Shown here piece after piece: positions 15,426 to 23,153 of a stretch of DNA of 32,743 nucleotides. The translations under genes were made by a program, and so were the position numbers. Within the stretch, counting starts at the first letter, position 1; each line of letters starts with the position of its first letter. The notes below the pieces were generated by a model. The model did no database searches. It was not told the DNA's origin and saw only the letters and a list, made by a program, of their open reading frames with translations. The stretch lies in contig JAAWNF010000008.1 in the NCBI GenBank assembly GCA_022798795.1, forward strand, positions 1-32,743. The letters are read 5' to 3'. Source of the stretch: Bacilli bacterium. GTDB taxonomy: Bacteria > Bacillota_I > Bacilli_A > RF39 > UBA660.

Positions 15426-15971
15426 ATGGAACAGGAAATGGAAGAAATATTTGAGCAAGCCAATAAGCAATTTTTAAAGAATCATGTTGCACTGTTAGAG
15501 TCTGATGTATCGGAAAGAACCTTGTGTGGGGCTTTAATGATAGAATTGCATGAGATTTTAAAGAATACCTCTTATGCAGAGTATTATACCGACGTTGAAT
15601 ATAATAGAAGTACAAATGGAACCATTAAAACTTGTGCAAAAAGAATAACAAATGAAGTAAAAGAAATAAAAATTAATTGTGATTTAATTGTACATTCTAG
15701 AGGTACAAAATCATTAGATAATTTGATTGCAATTGAAATGAAGAAAAGTAGAGCTAAAAAAGCATCTAAAGATAGTGATAGAGATAGATTAAAAGCTTTA
15801 ACAATGCATGATTTTGATGGAACTATCAGTAGTGATGGAAAAACAATTCCCAAATATGTTTGCAATTATCAATTAGGAGTTTATTACGAAATTAATGATA
15901 AATATCGTTCCATTTTAATTGAATATTATCATCAAGAGGTATGCACAAATTCTTATACAATAGTTTATTAG
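15426..15971 (+). CDS. Hypothetical protein with PD-(D/E)XK-nuclease-like motif
   Basis: A 181-residue soluble protein. An N-terminal helical part (about 1-45) is followed by an alpha/beta core. The segment NCDLIVHSRG...NLIAIEMKKS has the spacing of a PD-(D/E)XK nuclease core, where Asp in CDLIV and Glu-x-Lys in EMKK would be the metal and catalytic residues, preceded by a helix containing Glu (about residue 34). This is a motif-level reading, and many members of the fold are inactive or not nucleases. The frame can be read from TTG 15414, but GGTGA lies 5 nt before the ATG at 15426 and the -10 element sits just upstream. It begins a run of five close genes ending in fabK. Confidence 0.7.
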   Translation: MEQEMEEIFEQANKQFLKNHVALLESDVSERTLCGALMIELHEILKNTSYAEYYTDVEYNRSTNGTIKTCAKRITNEVKEIKINCDLIVHSRGTKSLDNLIAIEMKKSRAKKASKDSDRDRLKALTMHDFDGTISSDGKTIPKYVCNYQLGVYYEINDKYRSILIEYYHQEVCTNSYTIVY

Positions 15972-15980
15972 GAGTATTTT

Positions 15981-16241
15981 ATGTTTTATTACAGTTTATT
16001 CATAATGAATCTCATTTCATTTGGAATGTGTTATAATGATAAAAAAAGAGCAATCAAACATAAATATAGAATCCCAGAAAGTGTTTTACTTGGAGTATCT
16101 ATTATGGGTGGTGCATTTGGATTTTGGTGGGCAATGTATTTATTCCATCATAAAACCAAACATTTAAAATTTTTAATTATAGAACCATTATGCATTATTT
16201 TATGGATTGTTTTCATTTTAGTAGAGAGGGGAATTATATGA
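15981..16241 (+). CDS. DUF1294 family membrane protein
   Basis: An 86-residue protein with three short hydrophobic segments. DUF1294 signatures are present in order: NDKKRAIKHKYRIPESVLL, GGAFGFWWAMYLFHHKTKH and a final membrane segment. Function of the family is unknown. AGGAG lies about 8 nt before the ATG, 9 nt after the previous stop. It overlaps the next gene by 4 nt (ATGA), indicating translational coupling. Confidence 0.88.
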   Translation: MFYYSLFIMNLISFGMCYNDKKRAIKHKYRIPESVLLGVSIMGGAFGFWWAMYLFHHKTKHLKFLIIEPLCIILWIVFILVERGII

Positions 16242-16594
16242 TAACTTTTATTTGGTATCCAAAATGTAGTACTTGTAAAAAGGCAAAAGAGTGGTTGGAG
16301 GAACATCATATAACTTATGTAGAGCGACATATTGTAGAAAATCCACCAACATATGAAGAGCTTATTTTATGGTATCAAAATAATATTTATGAATTGAAAA
16401 GATTTTTTAATACAAGCGGAAATTTATATAAGGAAATGAATTTAAAAGATAAACTACCAAAAATGACAGAAGAAGAACAATTAAAGTTACTTAGCACAAA
16501 TGGAATGCTTGTACGTAGACCACTTGTTATAGCAGGGCAGAAAGTATTAATTGGATTCAAGGAAAAAGAATGGACTAAATTCTTTTGTAAATAA
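16238..16594 (+). CDS. ArsC/Spx-family thioredoxin-fold protein
   Basis: A 118-residue thioredoxin-fold protein. The N-terminal beta strand ends in the CxxC motif Cys10-Ser-Thr-Cys13, followed by KKAKEWLEEHHI, and the C-terminal half holds the family's RRPLVIAG and GFKEKEW elements. It is of the YusI/ArsC-like branch rather than Spx, because it lacks the Spx-type C-terminus and keeps a free-standing enzyme-like form; arsenate reductase activity is unproven. The start at 16238 overlaps the DUF1294 stop (ATGA) with GAGAGGGG upstream. A longer frame from 16190 runs inside DUF1294 and is not used. Confidence 0.88.
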   Translation: MITFIWYPKCSTCKKAKEWLEEHHITYVERHIVENPPTYEELILWYQNNIYELKRFFNTSGNLYKEMNLKDKLPKMTEEEQLKLLSTNGMLVRRPLVIAGQKVLIGFKEKEWTKFFCK

Positions 16595-16608
16595 AAGGTG
16601 TTGGTAGT

Positions 16609-17250
16609 ATGAATCAAAAGAGAATAATAAATCAAAGAACAAGAGAAATTTTTTGGATTTTTGTGATAGGCAGCTTTGCTGGATGTATCTATGAAACTAT
16701 TTTATGTGTTTTTCAAAAAGGATATTTTGAAAGTAGACAAGGACTTGTTTATGGGCCTTTTACACCTGTTTATGGAGCAGGAGCAGTTATGCTAATGTTG
16801 TTATTAGAAAAACGAAAAAATATTTTTTCTATGTTTTTTATTAGTGCTTTATCAGGAGGTGTGATTGAATATTTATTCTCTTTATTTCAACAGTTCTTTT
16901 TTGGAACGATATCGTGGGATTATCATAATAAATTTAATTTGTTTGGCAGAACTAGTCTGTTTCATTCTATCGCTTGGGGAATGTTAGGGGTATTATTTAT
17001 AAAAATCATGTTACCACCTATCATAAAATTATTAAGAAGATTTCAGGAGAAAAATTTAAAAATGGTAACTTTAATTGTTATGATTTTTATGAGTATTAAT
17101 ATTATTATTTCTTGGGGAGCAGCTTCAAGACAAGATGAACGTACGCATAATATTCCAGCAAAGGGAATTTTTGACCAATTTTTTGATGCAAGATTCCCTG
17201 ATGAAAGAATGGATAGAATATATGCAAATAAGAAAATTGTAGGAGGGTAA
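16609..17250 (+). CDS. Putative ABC transporter permease, CmpB family (PF06541-like)
   Basis: A 213-residue integral membrane protein with about five membrane segments. Family features are the first-segment GSFAGCIYETILC, the loop ESRQGLVYGPFTPVYGAGAVML and SGGVIEYLFSLFQ, then FGTISWDYHNKFNLFGRTSLFHSIAWG. Family members are annotated as putative ABC permeases, but no ATPase gene is nearby, so the transport role is doubtful. AAAGGTG is upstream. fabK starts 2 nt after its stop. Confidence 0.85.
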   Translation: MNQKRIINQRTREIFWIFVIGSFAGCIYETILCVFQKGYFESRQGLVYGPFTPVYGAGAVMLMLLLEKRKNIFSMFFISALSGGVIEYLFSLFQQFFFGTISWDYHNKFNLFGRTSLFHSIAWGMLGVLFIKIMLPPIIKLLRRFQEKNLKMVTLIVMIFMSINIIISWGAASRQDERTHNIPAKGIFDQFFDARFPDERMDRIYANKKIVGG

Positions 17251-17252
17251 AA

Positions 17253-18170
17253 ATGAATATTCAAAAACAATTAGGAATACAATATCCAATTATTCAAGGC
17301 GCAATGGCTAGAATTGCTGATGCAACTTTGGCAGCAGCCGTTTCTAATGCAGGAGGATTAGGAATTATTGCAGGAGGTGGACTTAGTAAAGAAGAATTAA
17401 AATCCGAAATTAGAAAATGTAAAGAATTAACTTCTAAACCATTTGGTGTAAATATTATGTTGATGGCATCGAATAAAGACGAACAAGCTAAACTTTTAAT
17501 TGAGGAAAAAGTTGCTGTGGTAACTACAGGAGCTGGAAGTCCTGAGGCATATATTACGATGTGGAAAGAAGCAGGAATTAAAATAATACCAGTTATTGCA
17601 AGTGTGAAGCATGCGAAGAAAATGGAAGCTTTAGGAGTTGATGCTATTATTGCAGAAGGGACCGAAGCAGGAGGACATATTGGAAATACAACAACAATGT
17701 GTTTAATTCCACAAATTGTAGATGCAGTATCAATACCTGTAATAGCAGCAGGTGGAATTGCTGATGGAAGAGGAATGAGAGCAGTAGAAGTATTAGGAGC
17801 TAGTGGTGTACAAATTGGGACACGATTTTTAGCTACTGAAGAGTGTAACATTGCACAAGCTTATAAAGAGGAAGTTATTAAGGCTAATGATACCGATACT
17901 AGGGTACTTGGCTTATCAATTGCATCTCCAATTAGAAATTTGAAGAATGAAATGACAGAAAACTATTTGCAATTAGAACATACTGGTGCTTCAAAAGAAG
18001 AATTGGATAAATTAACTTTTGGTGCTTTAAAAAAAGCAGTAGAAGGAGATATAATTAATGGCTCAATGATGTCTGGACAAATTGCTGGAATGATACATGA
18101 GATAAAACCAGTAAGAGAAGTAATAGAAGACTTAATGCTACAATATGAAACTGTCAAAAGAGAAATATAA
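17253..18170 (+). CDS. fabK: Enoyl-[acyl-carrier-protein] reductase, FabK type
   Basis: A 305-residue flavoprotein of the nitronate monooxygenase-like TIM-barrel family. FabK reduces enoyl-ACP with NAD(P)H in the last step of fatty acid elongation. Visible landmarks are the N-terminal LGIQYPIIQGAMARIAD, NAGGLGIIAGGG, PFGVNIMLM, EGTEAGGHIG (FMN phosphate and catalytic His region), AAGGIADGRG, GASGVQIGTRFLATEEC and the C-terminal INGSMMSGQIAGMI that favours FabK over nitronate monooxygenase. It stands alone here, without other fab genes, which is unusual since fabK is often inside a fab cluster. AGGAGGG precedes the ATG. Confidence 0.88.
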   Translation: MNIQKQLGIQYPIIQGAMARIADATLAAAVSNAGGLGIIAGGGLSKEELKSEIRKCKELTSKPFGVNIMLMASNKDEQAKLLIEEKVAVVTTGAGSPEAYITMWKEAGIKIIPVIASVKHAKKMEALGVDAIIAEGTEAGGHIGNTTTMCLIPQIVDAVSIPVIAAGGIADGRGMRAVEVLGASGVQIGTRFLATEECNIAQAYKEEVIKANDTDTRVLGLSIASPIRNLKNEMTENYLQLEHTGASKEELDKLTFGALKKAVEGDIINGSMMSGQIAGMIHEIKPVREVIEDLMLQYETVKREI

Positions 18171-18181
18171 TCTCTTTTTTT
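18156..18181 (+). terminator. Intrinsic terminator after fabK
   Basis: AAAAGAGA (18156-18163) and TCTCTTTT (18171-18178) form an 8-bp stem, loop 7 nt, T-run to 18181. The fabK stop is in the loop. Confidence 0.8.
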
Positions 18182-18204
18182 ACTGTCAAATTTTAGATTT
18201 TTTC

Positions 18205-18233
18205 TTTTCAAAAGAAAGAAAAATTGATATACT
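18205..18233 (+). promoter_or_regulatory. Sigma-A promoter, extended -10
   Basis: TTTTCA (18205-18210), 17-bp spacer, TATACT (18228-18233) preceded by TGA. It drives the pair of Cys-pair membrane proteins downstream. Confidence 0.5.
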
Positions 18234-18259
18234 ATATAAATAGAATAGGGAGGATATAA

Positions 18260-18970
18260 ATGGAAAATAAAAGAAAAAAAATGTTTATTTTGATTTTATT
18301 AATAATTGTTGTTGTAATTGTAATTGTGACATGTATTTTGATTTTTGCAAAACCTAATAACAAGCAAAATAAACCAAATGATAATCCAATTCAATCAGGA
18401 GAGAATAATAAACCAAATACTGACAATGATAATACTGATGATAAAGATAATTCAGATAATGAAGACAATACAGAGAATAATGATGATAATAATTCAAATG
18501 ATGATAATTCAAATGGTTCAGGAGATAATAATCAAGGTGGAACAACAACTCCAACAGTCAAAAAGCTTCGTATTTATTCTTGTAGAAGAACAACAAATGA
18601 AAATGATGTGGAAATTGTGGATAGCCTAAGTTTAAAATATCATATTGAAGATGGACTTCAATCAGATGAAGTAATTGTGACAATAAGACCAATAAGTGAA
18701 GCTGGGTCAGCGACACTAGATGCTTATAAAAAATGGATGGAGGAATTAAAAGCAATAAAGGGAATTACAGTTACAACTACTCAATCAGGAGATAAAACTG
18801 TATTTCGTATAAAAACAGATTATAAAAAAGTGGATTATTCAAATATAGATTTTAATGATGAGAATAGAGTCATGTTTTATAATGAAATACGAGCAAATGA
18901 TACTCTAGAAACAATTACAGAATTTTTAAATGAAGCAGGTTATACTTGTCAACCACCAAAGGAGGCTTAA
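18260..18970 (+). CDS. Membrane-anchored protein with Asn/Asp-rich linker and Cys-pair domain
   Basis: A 236-residue protein: basic N-terminus, one membrane segment (about residues 8-29), a low-complexity linker of about 60 residues made almost only of Asn, Asp, Glu, Ser and Gly (about 34-95), then an extracytoplasmic domain of about 135 residues. The domain begins with LRIYSC and ends with GYTCQPP, so it has one Cys at each edge, and includes KGITVTTTQSGDKTVFRIKTDYKKVDYSNID. It is a paralogue of the downstream gene and of 5365-5835. It resembles DUF1307/YehR-type domains, tentatively. GGGAGGAT precedes the ATG. The flexible linker could span the cell wall. Function unknown. Confidence 0.82.
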   Translation: MENKRKKMFILILLIIVVVIVIVTCILIFAKPNNKQNKPNDNPIQSGENNKPNTDNDNTDDKDNSDNEDNTENNDDNNSNDDNSNGSGDNNQGGTTTPTVKKLRIYSCRRTTNENDVEIVDSLSLKYHIEDGLQSDEVIVTIRPISEAGSATLDAYKKWMEELKAIKGITVTTTQSGDKTVFRIKTDYKKVDYSNIDFNDENRVMFYNEIRANDTLETITEFLNEAGYTCQPPKEA

Positions 18971-18971
18971 A

Positions 18972-19616
18972 ATGGAGAAGAAGGTAAAAAAAGATAATCC
19001 AATAAAAAATATTATAAATAGCTGGAAAAAAATAGATGGTGAAAAAAGAACTTTAATCATTATTATAGTATTTGTATTAGCATTTATTTTCTTGATGCCT
19101 AATTTATATAAAGGCTGGGTAAATTTAAGAGACCATGGATTCAATTTTGGTTCTAAAGATAAAAATGTGAACAAACCAAATCAAGAAACAAAAGATCCAA
19201 ATGCTGGAAAAACCTTAACAATGACTTGTAGTCAAACTATGCAGGATAATGAATATAAAACAGAAATAAAAACACTTATTTATTATGTTGATAATCAATT
19301 AAAAAAAGAAAATTATACAATCACAATGACTGCATTAAACGATGTTGCTAGAGAAGAACTTCCAGTGAGAAAGTCGCTTTATGATATTACAGAATCGACA
19401 TATCATTCTTTAGACGGATTTACAGTAAAATCGAATTTAACTGGAGATGTGTTTACTTATAATTTGATTACTGACTATGCAGCAGTAAACATGGATGCTG
19501 TTAACAAAGAAGATGATAATGAAGAAAATCAAATTACGGTGGATTTAAAATACAATCAAAAAATTAATAGTGTACAGTCTTATTATGAAAAGTTAGGATT
19601 GAAATGTACAAAATAA
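18972..19616 (+). CDS. Membrane-anchored Cys-pair protein, paralogue of upstream gene
   Basis: A 214-residue protein with a basic cytoplasmic N-terminus (about 1-25), one membrane segment (about 28-50) and an extracytoplasmic domain. The domain opens with TLTMTC and closes with LGLKCTK. Its middle (LIYYVDNQLKKENYTITMT, then LDGFTVKSNLTGDVFTYNLITDY) follows the strand pattern of DUF1307/YehR proteins, a tentative link. AAAGGAGG lies within the end of the previous gene, whose stop is 1 nt before this ATG, so the two are coupled. A longer frame from 18930 is only read-through of the previous gene. Function unknown. Confidence 0.82.
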   Translation: MEKKVKKDNPIKNIINSWKKIDGEKRTLIIIIVFVLAFIFLMPNLYKGWVNLRDHGFNFGSKDKNVNKPNQETKDPNAGKTLTMTCSQTMQDNEYKTEIKTLIYYVDNQLKKENYTITMTALNDVAREELPVRKSLYDITESTYHSLDGFTVKSNLTGDVFTYNLITDYAAVNMDAVNKEDDNEENQITVDLKYNQKINSVQSYYEKLGLKCTK

Positions 19617-19627
19617 ATGTTTATGAG

Positions 19628-19659
19628 GAGATTTTTCAAGGGAAATCTCTTTTTATTTT
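19628..19659 (+). terminator. Intrinsic terminator
   Basis: GAGATTT (19628-19634) and AAATCTC (19643-19649) form a 7-bp stem with an 8-nt loop and a T-rich tail. Confidence 0.8.
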
Positions 19660-19676
19660 GCATTATGATACTCAAT

Positions 19677-19704
19677 TTGCACTTTTTTAAATTTTATGTA
19701 TAAT
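19677..19704 (+). promoter_or_regulatory. Sigma-A promoter
   Basis: TTGCAC (19677-19682), 16-bp spacer, TATAAT (19699-19704), 30 bp before the ATG at 19734. Confidence 0.65.
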
Positions 19705-19733
19705 AGAGGCCAATAAAAAAAGAGGGGGATAAT

Positions 19734-21026
19734 ATGGAAACAAAAAGACAATATTTTTCTCTTGTAAGTGACCGTATTACATCATTAAAAGAGAAATTAG
19801 AAACTGTTCGAAAAAATTTATCAGAAATATCGGAGAAAGAAAAAAGAAGAATTGTAAGTACAAAATTAGAAATTGAATTTTTAGAATATAAAATTGAATA
19901 TTTAGAAAAGATAAAAGACTTACCTTTTTATATTGTGATTAGTGAGTTATCAAGTGAGCAATTGAGAGAAATAAGAGAAGCAATTGGGAAATTAGGACTA
20001 TCACTAGAAGAAACGAGAGCATATTTGATGGAAAAGTTAAATCTTCATGACATTCCATCTTTGATTAAACATTCTGATATTTCTTGTTTATCACAAATAG
20101 ATAATTATGAAACCATTATGAATTTGATAACAATTCAAAAGAGAAACGGAAATTATGCACAACAAAAACGTGATTTGCAAAGAGAATTAGAAATTCCAGA
20201 AGAATTATGTGTTCCAACGTCTTATCAAGTGTTTGAACAGTCTGGAAAAACAAGACCTCTATGTTATTATGAAATTGGTTATATCAAAAAAAGATTATCT
20301 ATTTATGCTGAAAAACTAAAACAAGTAATGGAAACCTTTGATAGAGAGTATAGGGGAAATGTAATTGAAGAAATCGCATCTTATTTCAATCGCTCGAATG
20401 ATGATAAATTATCAAGAGAATTTATAAGAAAGCATGCTAAAAAAGTGCTAACTCATTTTCCAGAAGAAAAATCATCCATTAAATATTTACTTCAATCAGA
20501 AAAAAATATGGGATTTTTAACCAGCTTTTTTATAAAAAAGAGAAGAAAAAAAGAACAAGCATTTTTAGATTGTGTTTTAATGTGGTATCAAAAAGATGAC
20601 ACTCTTTCATTTTTTGGATTAGATAATAGGAATTTATTTACATTATCAAAAGAAAAATTTTGTGAATTAACAGCAAAAATTCAACAGGAAGCTCAAAGAA
20701 AACAAGAAAAAATAGATATTTTGAGTTCAAGCATCAGAGTAAAAGAAGGTCAAATTTTAAATACAGTTAGAGATTATAATATATTACAAGAAGATGCAAA
20801 AACAAATTTCTCAAGAATTATCTATTCAAATATTCCAAATTTTCAAAGTGCTTGGTTACATTGGCTTTGGCAAGTGCCTAGTTTATTAGAAGTGCTTATG
20901 AAAGGCCATACTCTAGCAGAAGTAGAAACTCTGGTAGAATGTTTGAAAGAACCATTCCCATATTATAAAAATGGAGAATTAGTAGAAAAAATTGTTTATA
21001 TGTTATCAGAGAAAAGAAGAAATTAA
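19734..21026 (+). CDS. Hypothetical helical protein
   Basis: A 430-residue soluble protein that I do not recognise. It opens with a strong coiled-coil region (about residues 10-65, heptad-like Leu/Ile spacing), has a middle region with a few Cys and Tyr, a basic patch near residue 265 (FFIKKRRKKEQ) and a further helix rich in Gln and Lys (about 310-345). There is no signal peptide or membrane segment. GAGGGGG lies 6 nt before the ATG. It has its own promoter and no partner gene. No functional inference is warranted beyond a helical, probably oligomeric protein. Confidence 0.8.
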   Translation: METKRQYFSLVSDRITSLKEKLETVRKNLSEISEKEKRRIVSTKLEIEFLEYKIEYLEKIKDLPFYIVISELSSEQLREIREAIGKLGLSLEETRAYLMEKLNLHDIPSLIKHSDISCLSQIDNYETIMNLITIQKRNGNYAQQKRDLQRELEIPEELCVPTSYQVFEQSGKTRPLCYYEIGYIKKRLSIYAEKLKQVMETFDREYRGNVIEEIASYFNRSNDDKLSREFIRKHAKKVLTHFPEEKSSIKYLLQSEKNMGFLTSFFIKKRRKKEQAFLDCVLMWYQKDDTLSFFGLDNRNLFTLSKEKFCELTAKIQQEAQRKQEKIDILSSSIRVKEGQILNTVRDYNILQEDAKTNFSRIIYSNIPNFQSAWLHWLWQVPSLLEVLMKGHTLAEVETLVECLKEPFPYYKNGELVEKIVYMLSEKRRN

Positions 21027-21038
21027 AAATTATATTAG

Positions 21039-21067
21039 TTGATTTTTAATACTTTATCATCTATAAT
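21039..21067 (+). promoter_or_regulatory. Sigma-A promoter
   Basis: TTGATT (21039-21044), 17-bp spacer, TATAAT (21062-21067), leading to an AGGAGG site and the ATG at 21089. Confidence 0.7.
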
Positions 21068-21088
21068 TAAAAATAGGAGGATTGTATT

Positions 21089-21496
21089 ATGTATTGTGAA
21101 AATTGTGGAAATCAAGTGGATGAAAATGCAGATATTTGTCTTAAGTGTGGAGTATTTTTAAAAAAGAGGAATGATAAAAAATCTTTATCAACACCACAAG
21201 TAGGAAAAGGAATTGCAAGTTTAGTTCTAGGAATTTTAGCTATATATTTTTGTCTTGCTGGTTTTGCTGCATTTGACGGTCTAGAATATTCATTAATAGG
21301 TTATGATGGAACGCAAAGAATTGCTTATGCAGTTGGTTTTATTTTAATTCAAACCGTATTTTCAGTTCCAGGGTTTTGTTTGGCAGTCGCAGAACGTATG
21401 AATAATAAAAATGGATTTAATACAGCCGGGTTCTGGTTAGGAATCGCTTCATTTATATGTATGGCCATTCAATTTATGTTTGTATTAACTTATTAG
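21089..21496 (+). CDS. Zinc-ribbon membrane protein
   Basis: A 135-residue protein. Residues 3-20 are a zinc ribbon with two CxxC knuckles (CENC and CLKC). After a short basic linker come about three membrane segments (about 42-62, 78-100 and 108-133) in an arrangement like DUF4190-type proteins. Proteins of this type are common in Firmicutes and have no agreed function; the ribbon should face the cytoplasm. AGGAGG precedes the ATG, and the gene is a single unit with its own promoter and terminator. Confidence 0.85.
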   Translation: MYCENCGNQVDENADICLKCGVFLKKRNDKKSLSTPQVGKGIASLVLGILAIYFCLAGFAAFDGLEYSLIGYDGTQRIAYAVGFILIQTVFSVPGFCLAVAERMNNKNGFNTAGFWLGIASFICMAIQFMFVLTY

Positions 21497-21516
21497 AAGT
21501 CTTTGACTTCTTTTTT
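21495..21516 (+). terminator. Intrinsic terminator
   Basis: AGAAGTC (21495-21501) and GACTTCT (21505-21511) pair around TTT, followed by T to 21516. The stop codon overlaps the left arm. Confidence 0.85.
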
Positions 21517-21562
21517 GTTTATAAAATTTTGTTTAAGACCATAACAATGATAGGAGGTTATT

Positions 21563-22996
21563 ATGAAAACAGACAGTTTATGGTTGGAAAATATTACGGA
21601 ACAAGTAGAAGAAATTTTAAAAGAGGATATGAATTGTGATGTATTAATTGTTGGAGCAGGAATGACTGGACTTAGTACAGCTTATCATTTAAAAAATAAA
21701 AATTTAAAAGTTGTAGTAGTAGAAAAGAATAAAATTGGGAAAGGAATTAGTGCAAGAACAACAGGAAAAATTACATATTTGCAAGATACTATCTATTGTG
21801 ATTTAACAAATTCTTATTCTGAAAAAGTCGCTAAAAAATATTTTTATTCTCAAAAAGATGCAATAGAGGTTATTTTAGAAACGATAGAAAAAGAAAAAAT
21901 TGAATGTAATTTAAAAAAAGTTTCCTCTTATATTTTTTCGAAGAAAAAAGAAAAGTTAGAGAAAGAAAAAAAATTGTTAAAAAAATTTGGGGTTTCTATA
22001 AAAGAAACAAAGCAAGACGGGTATTATGCAGTTGGAGTAGAAGATACTTACGTTTTTCATCCTGTAAAATACATGCAAAGTCTTAAAGATATTTGCAAAA
22101 AAGCAGGAATTAAATTTTATGAACATACAGATGTCAATTTTATAAGAAAAGAAGATAATGGATATATTTGTGGGAATGAATTGGTTAAAATTAGAGCTAA
22201 AAAAGTTGTACTTGCCTGTCATTATCCCTATTTTTTATTTCCATTTTTAATGCCTTTAAAATGTACATTAGAAAAATCATACATTTCTGCAACACCTGTA
22301 AAAAAAGTGGAATCTTATTCTGCTATCAGTATAGAAAAACCGATTGTTTCTTTAAGATATCATGAGGAGGAACAAAATTATCTTATTTATTTAACAAATT
22401 CTCATTCGCTGTATAAAGAATATGATGACCAAAAACATTTTGAACAATTAAAGAAAAGCTTAAAAAGATTATGTTTGGAACCAAAATATTTATGGAGCAA
22501 TCATGATATTATGACTTTTGATAAACTTCCATTTGTTGGATTATTAAAACCCAATCTTTATTTGGCGACAGGTTATAATACATGGGGAATGACAAACAGT
22601 AACTTAGCGGGAAAAATCATTTCAGATATAGTAATGGATATTTATAATCCATATGAATTATTATTCTCTCTAAAGAGAAAATTAAAAAAATTATCATTAC
22701 CAGAAACAATTTATGGTGGAATTAAACCAATGATAGAAAATAAAGTGTGGAAAAATAAAGATTGGTATCCAGAAAATGTTTATTTTGAAACAAGAAATGG
22801 TAAGAATGTCGCAATCTATGTGGATAAATCCAAAAAAGAACATATTGTCTATAATACTTGTCCACATCTTAAATGCAGTCTTTTATTTAACTCTGTGGAA
22901 AAAACTTGGGACTGCCCCTGTCATGGTTCGAGATTTGATTTAGATGGAAAAGTGATTGTTGGTCCTAGCAATTATAATATTACATATCATGAATAG
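21563..22996 (+). CDS. FAD-dependent oxidoreductase with C-terminal Rieske domain
   Basis: A 477-residue fusion. The N-terminal DAO-type domain binds FAD through VGAGMTGLS (Gly31, Gly33, Gly36) and has the VVVVEKNKIGKGISARTTGKI continuation; a second conserved part is LPFVGLLKPNLYLATGYNTWGM. From about residue 390 a Rieske [2Fe-2S] domain follows, with Cys433/His435 (CPHLKC) and Cys451/His454 (CPCHGSRFDLDG). This DAO-Rieske architecture is known in Firmicutes and is usually described as an uncharacterised oxidoreductase; the substrate is probably a small amine or hydroxy acid, but that is a guess. GGAGG lies 5 nt before the ATG. The Rieske motifs are complete, so the cluster should form. Confidence 0.9.
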   Translation: MKTDSLWLENITEQVEEILKEDMNCDVLIVGAGMTGLSTAYHLKNKNLKVVVVEKNKIGKGISARTTGKITYLQDTIYCDLTNSYSEKVAKKYFYSQKDAIEVILETIEKEKIECNLKKVSSYIFSKKKEKLEKEKKLLKKFGVSIKETKQDGYYAVGVEDTYVFHPVKYMQSLKDICKKAGIKFYEHTDVNFIRKEDNGYICGNELVKIRAKKVVLACHYPYFLFPFLMPLKCTLEKSYISATPVKKVESYSAISIEKPIVSLRYHEEEQNYLIYLTNSHSLYKEYDDQKHFEQLKKSLKRLCLEPKYLWSNHDIMTFDKLPFVGLLKPNLYLATGYNTWGMTNSNLAGKIISDIVMDIYNPYELLFSLKRKLKKLSLPETIYGGIKPMIENKVWKNKDWYPENVYFETRNGKNVAIYVDKSKKEHIVYNTCPHLKCSLLFNSVEKTWDCPCHGSRFDLDGKVIVGPSNYNITYHE

Positions 22997-23127
22997 TTTT
23001 CTTTTATGATTCACTTTATAATAGAAAAGTTAAATTGGAAGTAGTTTGATTTTTGTCTTGATTGGAAAAAGAGTTATAAAGATGCTTAAAATAGAGCAAC
23101 TAATTTTATTTGAAGGAGACTTTATAC
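22997..23127. other. Intergenic region, no gene seen
   Basis: About 130 bp between the Rieske gene and the LysR gene. It contains TATAAT-like sequence near 23018 and a 24-codon frame (23082-23156) with no ribosome site that runs into the terminator. I see no supported feature. Confidence 0.5.
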
Positions 23128-23153
23128 AAAAAGGAATCTTAGGATTCCTTTTT
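23128..23153. terminator. Bidirectional terminator
   Basis: AAAAAGGAATC (23128-23138) and GATTCCTTTTT (23143-23153) form an 11-bp perfect stem around TTAG. It contains the stop of the LysR gene and would stop transcripts from both sides. Confidence 0.85.

Noticed and set aside
16190-16237. N-terminal extension of the ArsC-like protein
   Set aside because: It lies within DUF1294; the ATG at 16238 has its own ribosome site and begins exactly at the thioredoxin fold.
17294-17851. 185-codon minus-strand frame inside fabK
   Set aside because: It is a shadow of a well-conserved FabK frame, Ala/Ile/Pro-rich, with no ribosome site.
18358-18550. Tandem repeat array or CRISPR-like element
   Set aside because: The triplet-rich DNA is in frame within a gene and has no constant repeat and spacer.
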